Below are positions 22,401 to 33,753 of a stretch of DNA of 64,000 bases, one piece after another. Each line of letters opens with the position of its first letter. Within the stretch, counting starts at the first letter, position 1. The notes below the pieces were generated by a model that worked only from the letters and a program-made list of their open reading frames with translations, was not told the DNA's origin and did no database searches. The stretch covers positions 467,788-531,787 of the forward strand of contig NW_022985080.1 in NCBI RefSeq assembly GCF_010015585.1. The letters are read 5' to 3'. Source of the DNA: Eremomyces bilateralis CBS 781.70. Its lineage: Eukaryota > Ascomycota > Dothideomycetes > Eremomycetales > Eremomycetaceae. The position numbers and the translations under genes are program-made.

Positions 22401-24874
22401 GGCCGATGCCGAAGAGCAGTATCAGCTTCCCCTCAACGTTGTTCGCATCATCGACAACGCCAAGACCAAGTTCCGCATCAAGCATGGTGCACGAAGCGAT
22501 ATGCATCCTGCGGAGGTCATCCCGATGGTCAAAGATCTTCTCGACCGCCTAACGGTGGTCCGTGGAGACGACCCGATAACGAACGAAGCTCAGCACGATG
22601 CGACATTGCTCATCAAAGCGCAAATGCGGTCTCATTTGGCATTCAAGCGCTTGGTCAAACAGCATTCACTGAACAAGCTAGCCCTGGAGAATATTCTGGG
22701 CGATATCGAGTCTCGCTTCGCCCGCGCACTTGTCAGCCCTGGCGAGATGGTTGGTGTGCTAGCAGCCCAATCCATCGGCGAACCCGCGACGCAGATGACG
22801 CTGAACACCTTCCATTTCACGGGTATTGCATCCAAAAACGTCACCCTTGGTGTCCCACGTCTCAAGGAAATCTTGAACGTTGCTGTCAACCTCAAGACGC
22901 CGTCCATGAAGGTCTACCTCGAGAAGGATAAGCGTGACGACCAGCGCTGGGCGGCGAAATTGCGAAGCCGCATGGAGCACACCAGCTTGGGCAGCGTTAC
23001 GGAACTGACGGAGATCGTCTACGATCCTGATATCGAGAACACAATTGTCGAAGCGGACCAGGACATGGTTGAGTCCTACTTCATCATCCCTGAGGACAAT
23101 GTCGATGTGGAATTGCAATCCCGATGGGTCCTTCGTATCGTGCTCAGTCGACGCAAGCTCCTGGACACAGGGTTGACGGTTGCCGATGTTGCCAGTGCGC
23201 TCAAGGCCGCCTTCTCCCAACATGTTGCGATCATCTTCAGCGACAACAACGCCGATGAGCAAGTCATCCGTGTCCGTCTGGTCCACGGCAAAGAGGACGC
23301 AATCAGCGATGAAGAGGATGCCTCCTACCGCAAGTTCGAGGACCACATCCTCACCAAGTTCACTCTCCGTGGCATTCCTGGCATCGAACGCGCTTACCTC
23401 AGCACCAATGATCATATCCACTACGACAAAGAGGGCACGTTGGTCTTCAAGAAGGCGGATCCACTTTGCACAGAGCATTTCCTAGATACTACCGGTACCG
23501 ACCTTCGCGCTTCGCTGGCCATCGAGGACGTCGATCACACTCGAACCTACACGAACGACTTCTCCCAGATTTTGGCGGTCCTTGGCATTGAAGCCACCCG
23601 AGCCGCGTTGATGCACGAATTGTGGCAGGTGTTGTCATTTGATGGTTCATATGTCAATCATCGTCACTTGGCTCTTCTTGTCGAGGTCATGACCTCGCGC
23701 GGCCTTCTCATGCCCGTCTCTCGATTCGGTATCAACCGTGCAGATACCGGCGCATTGATGAGGTGTTCCTTTGAGGAGACCGTCGAAATTCTCATGGAAG
23801 CCGCAGCTGTTGGTGAGCTCGATGATTGTCGCGGGGTTTCCGAGAACGTCATTCTCGGCCAGCTTGCGCCTTTGGGTACTGGCGATATGGAAATCCTTCT
23901 GGATCAAGAGATGCTCAACCTCATGCCCAAGGACAACCGACGTCTCGGACTGGGTGCTGAGGTTGGCAACATCGGCCAATTCGATGACACCGGTGCATCT
24001 ACGCCATATCAACTGGGCAGCCCTACGCACGAAGGTCTGATGGCTGGCGTCGATTACAATGCGCCGTTCTCGCCGATGGTCGAGGCGGGAACCGCCGAAG
24101 CAGGTGGCTTCACCTCCTATGGACGCGATTACGATGGCTTCACGAGCCCTTACGCATCCACCGACCGGACGAGCCCAGCTTACAACGCTACAAGTCCTTT
24201 CACCGCTGGCGGCATGAGCCCGGCGTCCCCTGGGTACTCGCCGACATCCCCAAGTTACTCTCCAACTTCGCCTATGACCAGCCCGCGGTTTACAGGGTCT
24301 ACGTCACCCAGCTTCTCCCCGGCGTCCCCGGCTTATACGCCGACATCTCCCCGCTACTCGCCCACGTCTCCCGCGTATGGGCACTCCCCGACGTCGCCTT
24401 CCTACTCTCCGACCTCCCCGTCCTTCTCTCCGGAGAGTCCGTCCTACTCCCCCACCTCACCAACTTACTCCCCCAACACACCCGGGCACCGTAACTACTC
24501 CCCCACGTCGCCCACGTACTCCCCCACTTCTCCCGTCTATTCGCCCACTTCTCCGCAGTTCGCGGGCGCGACCACGCAACGTTCGCCCACGTCCCCCACA
24601 TCCCCTTCGTACAGCCCAACGTCGCCGATGTACTCCCCAAGCAGCCCTGCCGGCAACAACCAGTATTCGCCGACTAGTCCGCGGTACAGTCCGACCAGCC
24701 CGACCAGCCCGACCTACAGCCCTGGGGCAAGTGGGACTCCGGGCAATGCGGCATATAACGCGACCAGTCCGCAGTACAGCCCGACCAGCCCGAAGTATTC
24801 TCCAACGTAAGTCTACTTTCTTTCCATCCATCATGACCGGCGAATGCTTACAACGAATCAGATCACCACGATGA
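19401..24874 (+). CDS. rpb1: RNA polymerase II largest subunit Rpb1
   Basis: Four exons (19401-19529, 19596-19752, 19811-24806, 24862-24874) give 1764 aa, full length for a fungal Rpb1. It is the catalytic core of RNA polymerase II in the nucleus. The zinc-binding '[17 protein letters not shown]' lies in exon 2. The absolutely conserved metal-A loop '[15 protein letters not shown]' lies at about nt 20998-21042. The trigger-loop region '[17 protein letters not shown]' is near 22780. The C-terminal domain (about 24229-24874) has 13 exact YSPTSP cores plus about ten degenerate heptads broken by spacers. The last exon is only 13 nt and supplies the end of the final heptad plus SPR. Reading through the last intron would change only the final residues. 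Confidence 0.98.
24229..24806 (+). repeat. Rpb1 C-terminal heptad repeats
   Basis: In-frame repeats encoding YSPTSPx. Thirteen copies of YSPTSP are exact. Others are variant ([27 protein letters not shown]) or interrupted ([28 protein letters not shown]). They are phosphorylation sites for CTD kinases, as known for the family. Confidence 0.9.
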
Positions 24875-25907
24875 AAAGAGCATACCTCACTTGTGGGCGC
24901 GACCGCGAGAACGAACGGGCAGTGGAAGCCATGAATCCTCGTTTGATCCTTCGTTTCCCATTCCCCAGCACCTAAACAACCCACAATTTCCAAAAACCAG
25001 CAACTTCATCTACTTCCTGCGTGGCTTTTTTTTTGCTGCCAGCTGTATTAGCCCTCCAACACACACTCACGGCGTTTCCAGCGAGGGGTGCTTTCTACTT
25101 TTTTTTTTCACCGAAGCGCACCTGCATCTGCACACGCACGAGCACACGCACGCCCATCGGGGGGTGACATTCAAAAAGGAACATGCATTCAAAAATTGGA
25201 GATGGGGTTATGGTCCATTTGCGTTTTGCCGTTGCTTTTTATCGGCTTCGTTGTTCTGCATGCGCGTGGAGCTATGCTAGAGGAGCTATATTAGAAGGAG
25301 AGCGGCAGTCGGCGGTGGAAGGTCGCATGGTGGTGGTGGTGGTGGCGGCGGCGGTCTTCGATCGCTTCTCGGATGAGGGATGAGATTGGTGTGATGCACT
25401 TCTTTCGTTCGTTGCATAAGAGCAGAGGGAGAACGACGGAGGTGAGAGGGATGATGGTCACCAAATTGCGACGTCGACGGTTGAAAAGTAGAGGGGATAG
25501 CAGGGGATAGCAGGGGATAATTAAATGAAATCAAAAAATCATTGAACCAATTTGTGAGCTCTATTTGGACAGGGCTGTGACTTGTTATGAGTGAATACCA
25601 GTAAGTCGGTCTTAGATGGAGTATCTGACTCCTTGATGGTGATGATTTCATAGAGGGAGGATCGTGGACAGGGATGAGGGAAACTTGATGACAACGCGAT
25701 AGAGGATGACATCTGGCCGGTTTCCAAGAATACCCCGAAGCTAACAATCACCCGTGTTCCTCCTCCTCCTCCACCACCACCAGTGTTTGCTTGTAAATGA
25801 ATAGGCGGAACCTTCCTGCTCTCCAAAATCATGACTATCATCTTATGATCCCTTTGATTCTTTAGACCGCGGTGTACAGATGAGGTGTGCCTGCTTCACC
25901 AGCTGCA
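24875..25907. other. Intergenic region, 3' of rpb1 and 5' of hrd3
   Basis: About 1 kb without a recognised gene. It holds simple sequence: CA-rich DNA at 25110-25160, a TGG/GGC run at 25330-25355, and the 10-bp tandem repeat at 25492-25519. Confidence 0.6.
25492..25519. repeat. Short tandem repeat, 10-bp unit
   Basis: The unit aggggatagc occurs 2.8 times in a row in intergenic DNA. It is read directly; no function is implied. Confidence 0.8.
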
Positions 25908-28674
25908 ATGGGCAGACATCGTATAGGACAGCTCCTGAAGCTGCCGTTATTACACCGTATGAGTTGCCCTTGTCGATTATTGCTGTCCTCTGTGTATCTG
26001 CTAATATACGCGATCAGTATTACTGCTTTTCTCCCTCTTGCCTGTCATACAAGGTGCAATCCAGGAAGCCGACCGAGATAGCGCGACCGAAAGCATATCC
26101 CAAAAACCCATCACGTCTGGCGCATACAAGGATGGAGGTGGAGGATCCCAGGGAGCAACGCACAGCGAAGAAGGTATATCACCCAGGAGGCCCATAGGCA
26201 GAGACATTAAGTGCTCACATTGCGATCTAGCCGTTGCCGAAGCCATCTCAATCCTCGACTCCATCAAACCCCTCTTCTCCAACGTAATCCCGACCCCCAA
26301 ACAATCCGGCCTCCTCAGCACGACATTCCACTACGCAAAGACCCTTCTGATACCCGGTTTCTCCCTTTCCGATCAATTCACAACGAATACCTCTCCCCAG
26401 GACGCGTTATCCGTGCACAATGCTGTGGAATGGCTTGACGTGGCAGCTGCCGAGGGGAGCGCCGACGCCATCTATCTCCTTGCCGAACTGAACTTCTGGG
26501 GCAACTACTCCCATCCGCGGAACTACACCGAAGCGTTCGAGCTCTACCATTTCCTCGCGGAAGAAACGGGGAACGCCACGGCGCAGCGAATGGTGGGATT
26601 TTTTTACGCAACCGGCCTCGGCGACATCGTGAAACCCGACCAGGCGAAAGCGTTGTTATATTACACATTCGCGGCGGACGGGGGCGATCTCCGGGCGGAG
26701 ATGTCGGTGGCATATCGTCACCATATGGGCATTTCGGCTCCGCAACATTGTGAGGAGTCGGTGCACTACTATCGGTCGGTGGCTAGGAAGGTGATTGCGT
26801 GGGTGCGCTCCGGGCCACCAGGGAACTACGCGCTCATTCGAGAAGCGTATGCGCTATCTGATGAAGATGGGGGATTGTACGGCGAGGGCGCAAGTGTGAG
26901 CAGCACCGGATCGAATCAAAAGCATCCAGGTATTATCCATCAGGATGCGCCTGGACCCGGGTTGGAAGACATGCTGGAATACCTGGACCTCATGGGCAGG
27001 AAAGGAGATATCAAAGCGAAGTTCATGCTTGGAAAGTTGTACTACGAGGGTGCCCGCTCTCTGCCACAAGACGTCAAACTCGCGAAGGAGTACTTCCTTG
27101 GTATCGCGCGACAATACTGGAATAAAGACGGGAGTGAGAACGAGGGTCTGAGCCCACAAACTCAGAAGACTGCAGCTCGAGCTGCCGGCTACCTGGGCCG
27201 CATGTTCCTTCGCGGCGAAGGTGTCCTTCAGTCGTTCGAGATCGCGAGAACCTGGTTCCAACGTGGTATCAGGGTATCGGATCCCCTCTCCGAGTACAGT
27301 CTCGGCTTGATGCACCTCAAAGGACTTGGCGTCGAATCCGATCCGTACATGGCGGCCAAGTACTTCACCGCCGCGGCGGACGAGCACCTCCCGTCTGCCC
27401 AGGCGCAGCTAGGGATCTTGTTCTTGGACCAAGGCGATATCAGCATCGCGCTGCGCTACTTCGAGCTCGCGGCAAGGGCGGGCCATGTCGAGGCGTTCTA
27501 CTATCTGGCCGAGATGACGTGGCATGGACACGGCCGCACGCAGGACTGCGGTCTCGCAGCGGCCTACTACAAGATCGTCGCTGAGAAAGCAGAGGCGTTC
27601 GTCGCGAACTTCCAGGAGGCGAACGACGCTTATGAGATGGGGGATCGTGAAGCTGCATTGGTGAGATATTTGATGGCGGCCGAGCAGGGCTTCGAGACCG
27701 GGCAGAGCAACGTGGCGTATCTACTCGATCAGTCTACTCCTCGCTGGTCGCTTTTATACTGGCTTCGTGAATTCCTAGCGAAATCCCTAGACAAGGCGCA
27801 CCTTACCCTGAGCGTTCTCTCCTCTCTCCAACCCAAAACCGGCTCCATCTTCAACAACCCCACCCTCGCCCTTATCCAGTATACCCGCGCCGCCAAGCAA
27901 TCCAATATCGACGCCATGGTCAAGATGGGCGACTTCTACCTCTCCGGCGTCAGCACCTCCACCGACCCCGAGAAAGCCGCCGCCTGCTACCAAGCTGCCT
28001 CCGAAACCTGGCAATCCGCACAAGCGATGTGGAACCTCGGCTGGATGCACGAAAACGGCATCGGCATGCCGCAGGACTTCCACCTCGCCAAGCGCATGTA
28101 CGACCAGGCGCTGGACACCAACAAGGAAGCCTACGCACCCGTCACCCTGGCGCTGGTCAAGCTGCGGTGCCGCGCGATGTGGAACCGCGTCTCGGGCGGC
28201 GCGGTCCACGGCATCGACGACCCCGACGAGCGCGACGCGAAGCCGAAGACGTGGACGGAGTGGTTGGCGAATTTCTTGGAGAACGCGATCGCGGCGGACG
28301 AGGCGCGCATGGCGCAGATGGGCGAGGTGGACGATTGGGAGATGGGCGATACGCCGCGACTGGGGGGCGGGTCAGAGGGCGATGGGTACGGTGAGGCGTA
28401 TCCGTACGATGACCTCGATTATTTGGACGATGGGATTCTCGAGGGGTTGATCATCCTCGCGTTCGCGGGAGTGTTGGCGTTCCTGCTCTTTTGGCGGCAG
28501 CAGCGGCAGCGGACGCGGGAGCGGGAACGACAGGAGCAGGAGCGGAGACGGACGGGGCAGGTCGAGCAGGATGAGGTGAATCGAGCGGCGGATCAGGAGG
28601 GGGTGCAGGGGCTGTTTCCGGGGCAGAACGAGCCGGGGTTCATGGATTGGGTCGCGGGCGGAGTGGGACATTGA
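25908..28674 (+). CDS. hrd3: Hrd3/Sel1L, ERAD ubiquitin-ligase subunit with Sel1 repeats
   Basis: Three exons (25908-25920, 26018-26173, 26231-28674) give 870 aa. Exon 1 is only 13 nt. Splicing it (GTATAG...GATCAG, with gctaat near the acceptor) creates a clean signal peptide, MGRHLLLLFSLLPVIQGA, which no unspliced frame offers. Intron 2 (57 bp) is a multiple of three and could be retained without a stop. The lumenal part is a string of Sel1-like repeats such as 'SADAIYLLAELNFWGNYSHP', 'AEYSLGLMHLKGLG'-type units and 'QAMWNLGWMHENGIGMPQDF'. A single membrane helix lies at about 795-811 ('GLIILAFAGVLAFLLFW'), followed by a charged cytosolic tail. Hrd3/Sel1L recruits misfolded glycoproteins and stabilises the Hrd1 ligase in the ER membrane. 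The family call is firm; exon 1 is my reconstruction. Confidence 0.9.
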
Positions 28675-28708
28675 TCACGCATGGTGCTGTACAAATAATC
28701 ACTGTTAA

Positions 28709-29845
28709 TCAAGACTTTTCTTTTGCATTGTCGTCAGGCAGTCGTCCTGTTTTTCCGCTTAGTATCCAAGGCCGCTGGTTCCAGAAGTCTTCTTGGATGA
28801 TGTCGATGTGTTCAATGGCAACGGTCGCCTTCAAGCGCCGTTTCCGGTCTTTCTCAGCAACCGTCTTCGACTGTGGTGTCGGGGTCTCAGGGGCGCTGGT
28901 TTCACTGGAGCCGAGCAGAGCGTGCCGTGACTCCAGCTCAAACGAACGATAGAGCACACTACCCTTTTTGAAGACATCGGGTTCGCGGTTGTAATTCATC
29001 CCGTCGCACTCCGCGTACAGAATTTCGTGCTTGTCTTTCGACACCGTCCCTGACAGACGCTTTTCTGCCGCTCGGGCGTCTAGGCCGGCTTTCTGAATCA
29101 AGCTCCAGAAAGAGGTGTTATAGAGATTGTTGATATGACCTGCGTCGATTAGGAGCCTTTCATGGCTGGACAGGAGATTGGGCACGTACAGTCGGCCTGG
29201 CGCCAGCTAAAGTAGTCCCGTAAACTGGTCACATCAGGGTACAGCACAGCTCTTCCATCGAACGATGGGAGCGGCGGGATCAGCGGTTTGTCAGGAAAAA
29301 AGTTGGTCCACAAGTGGACATAATATCCGGTGAATGTAGAAACGATGGTAGAGACCAGTTTACTGTGGCTGTTAGTGAAGGAGACCTCCTCTCCTGAACT
29401 AAGGATGCCCGTACTTTGAGCGTCTCTGGAATAAAGTACAGTCTTTATGAAACAGAAAGCTGTCTCGCATGTTAGTCACAGCTCAGAAGGCTAGACGCGA
29501 TTGCTACCTACCTGAATTCGTCGCTCACGCCGTACGCGAGAAGCAGATCAGGGATATCTTTCATGACGCATTGCGCAGCGGAGTTCATGAGGTCGATCGC
29601 CCTTCGGTCGTTTGGCTTCTCGAACCCATATCTAGAACAGAGCCTGATAAAGAGTCAGTAAAATGCAAACTCATATTCTCGGGAGTTCGAACTTCGTGAA
29701 GCCTCTGCCGTCGATTCTGATCACTATCCATGTCCTTGATAGGAGGTTGTCGGGCTGCTCGAAGGTCTTGACGTATTCGTACCTGCGCCAATTTTAGTGC
29801 TGATATATTGGGAAGGTTTCGATATTGTTACTTTGAATTAGCCAT
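28709..29845 (-). CDS. thg1: tRNA-His guanylyltransferase Thg1
   Basis: Six exons (29832-29845, 29693-29782, 29512-29643, 29415-29459, 29190-29362, 28709-29139) with introns of 49-52 bp give 294 aa. Thg1 adds the extra G-1 to the 5' end of tRNA-His by 3'-5' polymerisation, which histidyl-tRNA synthetase needs. The N-terminus is 'MANSKYEYVKTFEQPDNLL'. Catalytic carboxylates lie in 'IVIRIDGRGFTK' (Asp) and 'YGVSDEFSFLF' (Asp-Glu). Other blocks are 'YGFEKPNDRRAIDLMN', 'VSTIVSTFTGYYVHLW', 'ADCHINNLYNTSFW' and 'GTVSKDKHEILYAECDGMNY'. Exon 1 is 14 nt and exon 4 is 45 nt. A GTCACGTGAC palindrome lies 104 bp upstream of the start. The stop is 34 bp from the convergent hrd3 stop, so 3' UTRs must overlap. 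Confidence 0.95.
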
Positions 29846-30270
29846 TAGGAATTTCTATCAGGCAACGTATACAAATTACTCATAATCTTTTCAATGATTT
29901 AACGGCGAAAGCGAGAGGCATCGAGCATGAAGTCAAAGCCAGGTTGGGGTCACGTGACATTTTTGATAAATACTGATTCTGAGTCACAATGGACAAGAAT
30001 TTCCTAGTATTCGAGAAGGACTATATGGATATAATCGCACTGAATCGAACCGCTCGAGTCCAGAGCCAAGCACTTGGCTTTCAATGCGTTGTCAGTCATG
30101 ATGATATTCGGCGCGTCAGCTCAATCAGTTCCCAGGTCAAGTCGGGCAGCCCGCAGTTCATTGTCTGGATTCAATTCTAATATGCCAACTATACAGGTAT
30201 ATGGAGCGGATTCATCACCCTGAGATTGATTCAGCGCTGTGTCGGACAAGAAGGGTCTTTAGGGGAGGAC
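29846..30270. other. Intergenic region with the THG1 promoter
   Basis: 425 bp between thg1 and the SDR gene, both on the minus strand. It contains GTCACGTGAC at 29949-29958. A 63-codon plus-strand frame at 29989-30180 has no recognisable content. Confidence 0.55.
29949..29958. promoter_or_regulatory. Palindromic CACGTG box upstream of thg1
   Basis: A perfect GTCACGTGAC, 104 bp before the thg1 start. It is identical to the box at 7049-7058. Confidence 0.5.
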
Positions 30271-31449
30271 TTACGATGCGCCTCCATCAACCACCAAGTT
30301 TGCTCCAGTAATATAACTACTGAAACCAGAAGCTAAAAAGCCAGCCACTTTTCCAACCTCCGAGGGGAACCCAGCCCTCTCTAAACCGATGACCTCTTTC
30401 TGAGTCTGCAGACTCGATGGCGGCAGCTGCGTGCTCGTTCCACGCATATCAGACTAGTCACGAGGTCAGCACATTGAGAGAGCCCGCAATGTCGCGTATT
30501 AAAGGTCTAGTACCGGTTTCAAATCGACCCCTACATCAATCTGCCCTGGACTAATACAGTTAATACGTACACCCGTTCCCTTCAGCACAGCAACGCCAGC
30601 CCTGACAACCCCCAAAGCAGCGTGCGAGCTCATCGTCAAAGCAGGGCCCCAGCAGCCACCATACGTGCTAGCGACGGAGCTCACGACAATGATGCTGCCA
30701 TACGCGGCGTCTTTCAGCGCCGCGTTGGGGTAGTTGCCTTTTGGCGTGGTTTTACCCATTGCTGGCGGAGCATATTTAAGCGCGAAGAACGGCGCCATGC
30801 TGTTGGTCTCGAAGCATTTGCGGAGGTCGTCGGGGGAGGTTTCGTCGATTGAAGGAGGCCCGAGGAGACCCGAGGAGGTGACCCAGACGTCGAGACTTGA
30901 CACCACGAGTTAACAGCGGATCGGTAGCGCGTGGAAGGTTAGCTTACCGGCCCCATTGGTTCAGGATATCGTCGATCAGACTCAGCGTGTCTTCCTCGGT
31001 CGCGAACTTATACGGGTATGCGATGATCTTCGTATTCGGGTAGATATTGGTGGTCTCGATGATAAAAGCGTCGAACTCCTTTGTGGAGGCATCATCACAC
31101 GCTACTTGATACTCAGCGAGGAGCTCAAATACTTACTGTCACTGCTGGAGGAGCGGATGTCGTCAATGGACATACCGTATACACAGGCGGCACCGTGAGC
31201 TAATCTTGGGTCAGCGGACTTTGCCTTGGCCTGATTCTCATGCACGATTAACTTACCAGCAAGTTCCGTTACGATTGCTCTACCAACGGGTTGAGTAGCT
31301 CCGGTGATTATGCAAACGAATCCATACTATCCGGCGTAATCTCAGCATTGCCCTAGCTCTTCTTCAATATAATGACGTACCAACTTCCCATCTACTCTAT
31401 ATGGCGAAAAATGCTCCGAATCTATGTTGTTCATTGTATAATCGGCCAT
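30271..31449 (-). CDS. Short-chain dehydrogenase/reductase-like protein with altered active site
   Basis: Six exons (31381-31449, 31257-31326, 31176-31199, 30948-31104, 30514-30895, 30271-30453) give 294 aa, normal SDR length. The Rossmann start is 'GFVCIITGATQPVGRAIV' (TGxxxxxG rather than the usual TGxxxGIG). Further on are 'IIVVSSVAS', 'GVRINCISPGQID' and the typical C-terminus 'YITGANLVVDGGAS'. The catalytic YxxxK is missing: the aligned segment reads 'PALTMSSHAALGVV', giving Thr and His where Tyr and Lys should stand. The frame is intact, so it is not obviously a pseudogene; it could be a binding or regulatory protein, or a recently decayed enzyme. Exon 3 is only 24 nt; its GTATGT donor was chosen over a downstream GTAAGT because that choice leaves a 71-bp intron instead of one of about 32 bp. 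Confidence 0.75.
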
Positions 31450-32269
31450 ATTGTCCGCTGCTGCCACTCTGCGTCTATACAGGATCGTCCACTCGTCTTA
31501 AAAGATCTTGATCGTTTAGTTAACTAGTAACGGGCCAGAAAGTCAAGAAGAAGGATAATTCCCGCCATGTTTGATCTTTTTAGCGTCTCTGACAGCGCCT
31601 TGCAATCCATGGGAGATTGTTATTCGGTGGAGATATACGTTGGATTGGGCCGCTCAGCGGAATCCATGCATGACCTTATCTGTACTCCGTAATATCGCCT
31701 ATCAGAATCGATCATTTATCAACATCACTCGATCCGCTAAATTCGCCACAGGCATAAGCTTTGGATTAGGAAAGATTCAATTTGATATACTCCATCCAAC
31801 GTGGAAGAATTGATGACCTTGAAACGTCCCCCCGGACCGAGAGCGCTCGATCGCTTGACAATACCCCGGTATCTGTAGCCCTTTTGATAGTCGATAAGCT
31901 TCTCCTTTTCCGTAGACTGTGGGGGAGCGTCAAAGATGAACAACCATCGATTTATTACCCCCCGAATTCCTCTATTTGAGCTGCTGAGGTCATGGACGCA
32001 GGTAGGCCAATCGACTACCGTCCTGAGCGTAGGAGCTTCATCAAATCAGTCATAATCAGTCAACCCCTCTCTGGTTCAAACTACGACACCTGTTCATAAC
32101 CAGTACATCCCGCTGGTATGTTACACAGCTAGCCCTCCCAACCATACAGCATGGAAACGTCCCAATCATCACTTTTGTTTACCAGAGGACGATTTCTTGA
32201 CCTACACCCCATTTGCCCTGAGAATCCTGCGATGTACTTAGACTACCAGTAGGGAGAATGGGATCCTAA
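31450..32269. other. Intergenic region without recognised genes
   Basis: 820 bp. Stops are frequent in all frames. Nothing recognisable was found. Confidence 0.55.
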
Positions 32270-33423
32270 TCAGTGATTGACTATCACTCCACACTGGAAA
32301 TCCGGCATCGGTATAATTGCTGAAAACCGCTTTACGGCCCTCCGAGCTTTTCCATGGAGTAACTGTTTAGCCTGTTTCTGTTCTTCGCTCAGTTTGCTCT
32401 CCCTGGCGCCCACAATGATCCGTGATCCGTATTAGCAGGTTTCTTATACCCCAAAGTTTACAGGCGACTTACGCAGTCGCTTTTCCACACAGCATGTCAC
32501 TAAGACTATGGGGCTTCTTGAAGTCCTCTTCATCATCAGAAACTTGTGGCCGCAGATACTCGTTGAAAAGATTCCACTTCTTCCGCTCCCCCGGTCCGTC
32601 ACTTTCAATCGGGGCAAGCTGGCGAGAAAAGGTATCGAATTCGTGCTCTTTCATCCAACCGATTCGTTTCGGGATGAATGACGCGGATCCGGACTTGTGA
32701 GCAAGGTCCTCAAACTTAGGAGACCCAGCTAAGATTTTGGCTCCGTCTCTTCGGTTCCCCAGTCGTCCCAGTGTCTGCTTCCATTCTTGAACCAGTCTCA
32801 GCTCCGCCATCTAGAAGGTAACTACCGCCCTCGACGTTGGTTACTTTCAAACCCCTTTGGTCCCAGGCCTGTAATGTGAGAGGACCGGTATGGTTGAGAG
32901 AGATATCTTGGGAGAAATCCACGAGGTTTTCAAAGCACCGCACATGATAACACTCTGTGGGATGGCGAGCGCCAACCACCGGGGACTCCAAGCGATGACC
33001 CCATTTCTTACCTGCGATGGTTTGGATATTGCGGCCGGGATCCTCGGCGATCCGGTAATCCCTCTCTTCAATAATCCCATCGCAAGTAGGAAACTGGTAT
33101 TTTGCGACCGACAACGAAGGAATCGTTAACTCAACCCAACAGAAGACGGCCTTTTGGCCTTTACTGCTAATATGCTCGCGAAGTCCGAGCGGAGCATCTC
33201 TGATGCGTTCTTCGTCTGTCGGTTTAGCCAGGGGGGCAAAGGATTGCTGTAGACGGGCACGGTAGGACTGAGATTCCTCCTTAACCTCAGGTGACCTTGA
33301 TCTCCTCTTTGATGGTAGCTTTGCGGGATGCTTTTTTTTCTTCCGCCCTGCTCTCGTTCCTCGATAGTGCCAATATTCACCTTCTGGTCCCACTCGTGTT
33401 CCCGTTCTGTTCATGGCTGTCAT
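32270..33423 (-). CDS. Hypothetical basic protein
   Basis: Likely three exons: 32845-33423, about 32473-32774 and 32270-32402, giving roughly 337 aa. The first part is basic ('GRKKKKHPAKLPSKRRSRS') and suggests nuclear location. A more ordered core follows: 'KAVFCWVELTIPSLSVAKYQ', 'GARHPTECYHVRCFENLVDF' and 'GPLTLQAWDQRGLK'. The C-terminus is charged ('SKLSEEQKQAKQLLHGKARR'). The His/Cys spacing in the 'CYHVRCFE' part could hint at metal binding, but no known finger is complete. The second intron (32403-32472, GTAAGT...CCAG) is clear. The first is not: the frame changes between 32774 and 32844, and a 70-bp intron ending GCAG fits best, while a 34-bp intron ending CTAG is the alternative. No family is recognised. 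Confidence 0.6.
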
Positions 33424-33753
33424 TTTTCCGATGCACTGTGAGGTGGTGAAGGATTCGGGAAGTTTTATGTAGCGGGGAGGGTCAAAATGTTGGGGAGATG
33501 AAAGAATATTGGTTGGGATAATTGTTACTGTGGAGAGTAGAAGTAAGGTACCGGGCGTGTTTTGAATTCACCTGGTGTTGTCACATGTCGGTCATATAAT
33601 TCATGTTGCATGTAGTAACAGTCATGTCTTTCGCCTTTGATGTCTGCGTTCAATCAGATAAGAGGCGCTTTTCTGGTCCTAACCCAGGCATATCATAGGA
33701 TCTAATTGCACAACTAACAACCACTATTCCCAACTGCCATGGTTACCTGGAAC
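33424..33753. other. Intergenic region without recognised genes
   Basis: 330 bp between eif3d and the hypothetical gene, both on the minus strand. Nothing was recognised. Confidence 0.55.

Noticed and set aside
22759-23478. A 239-codon minus-strand frame inside rpb1
   Set aside because: It is antisense to conserved Rpb1 sequence with no family similarity.
24457-24993. Minus-strand and alternative plus-strand frames over the Rpb1 CTD
   Set aside because: They are translations of the heptad repeat in other frames.
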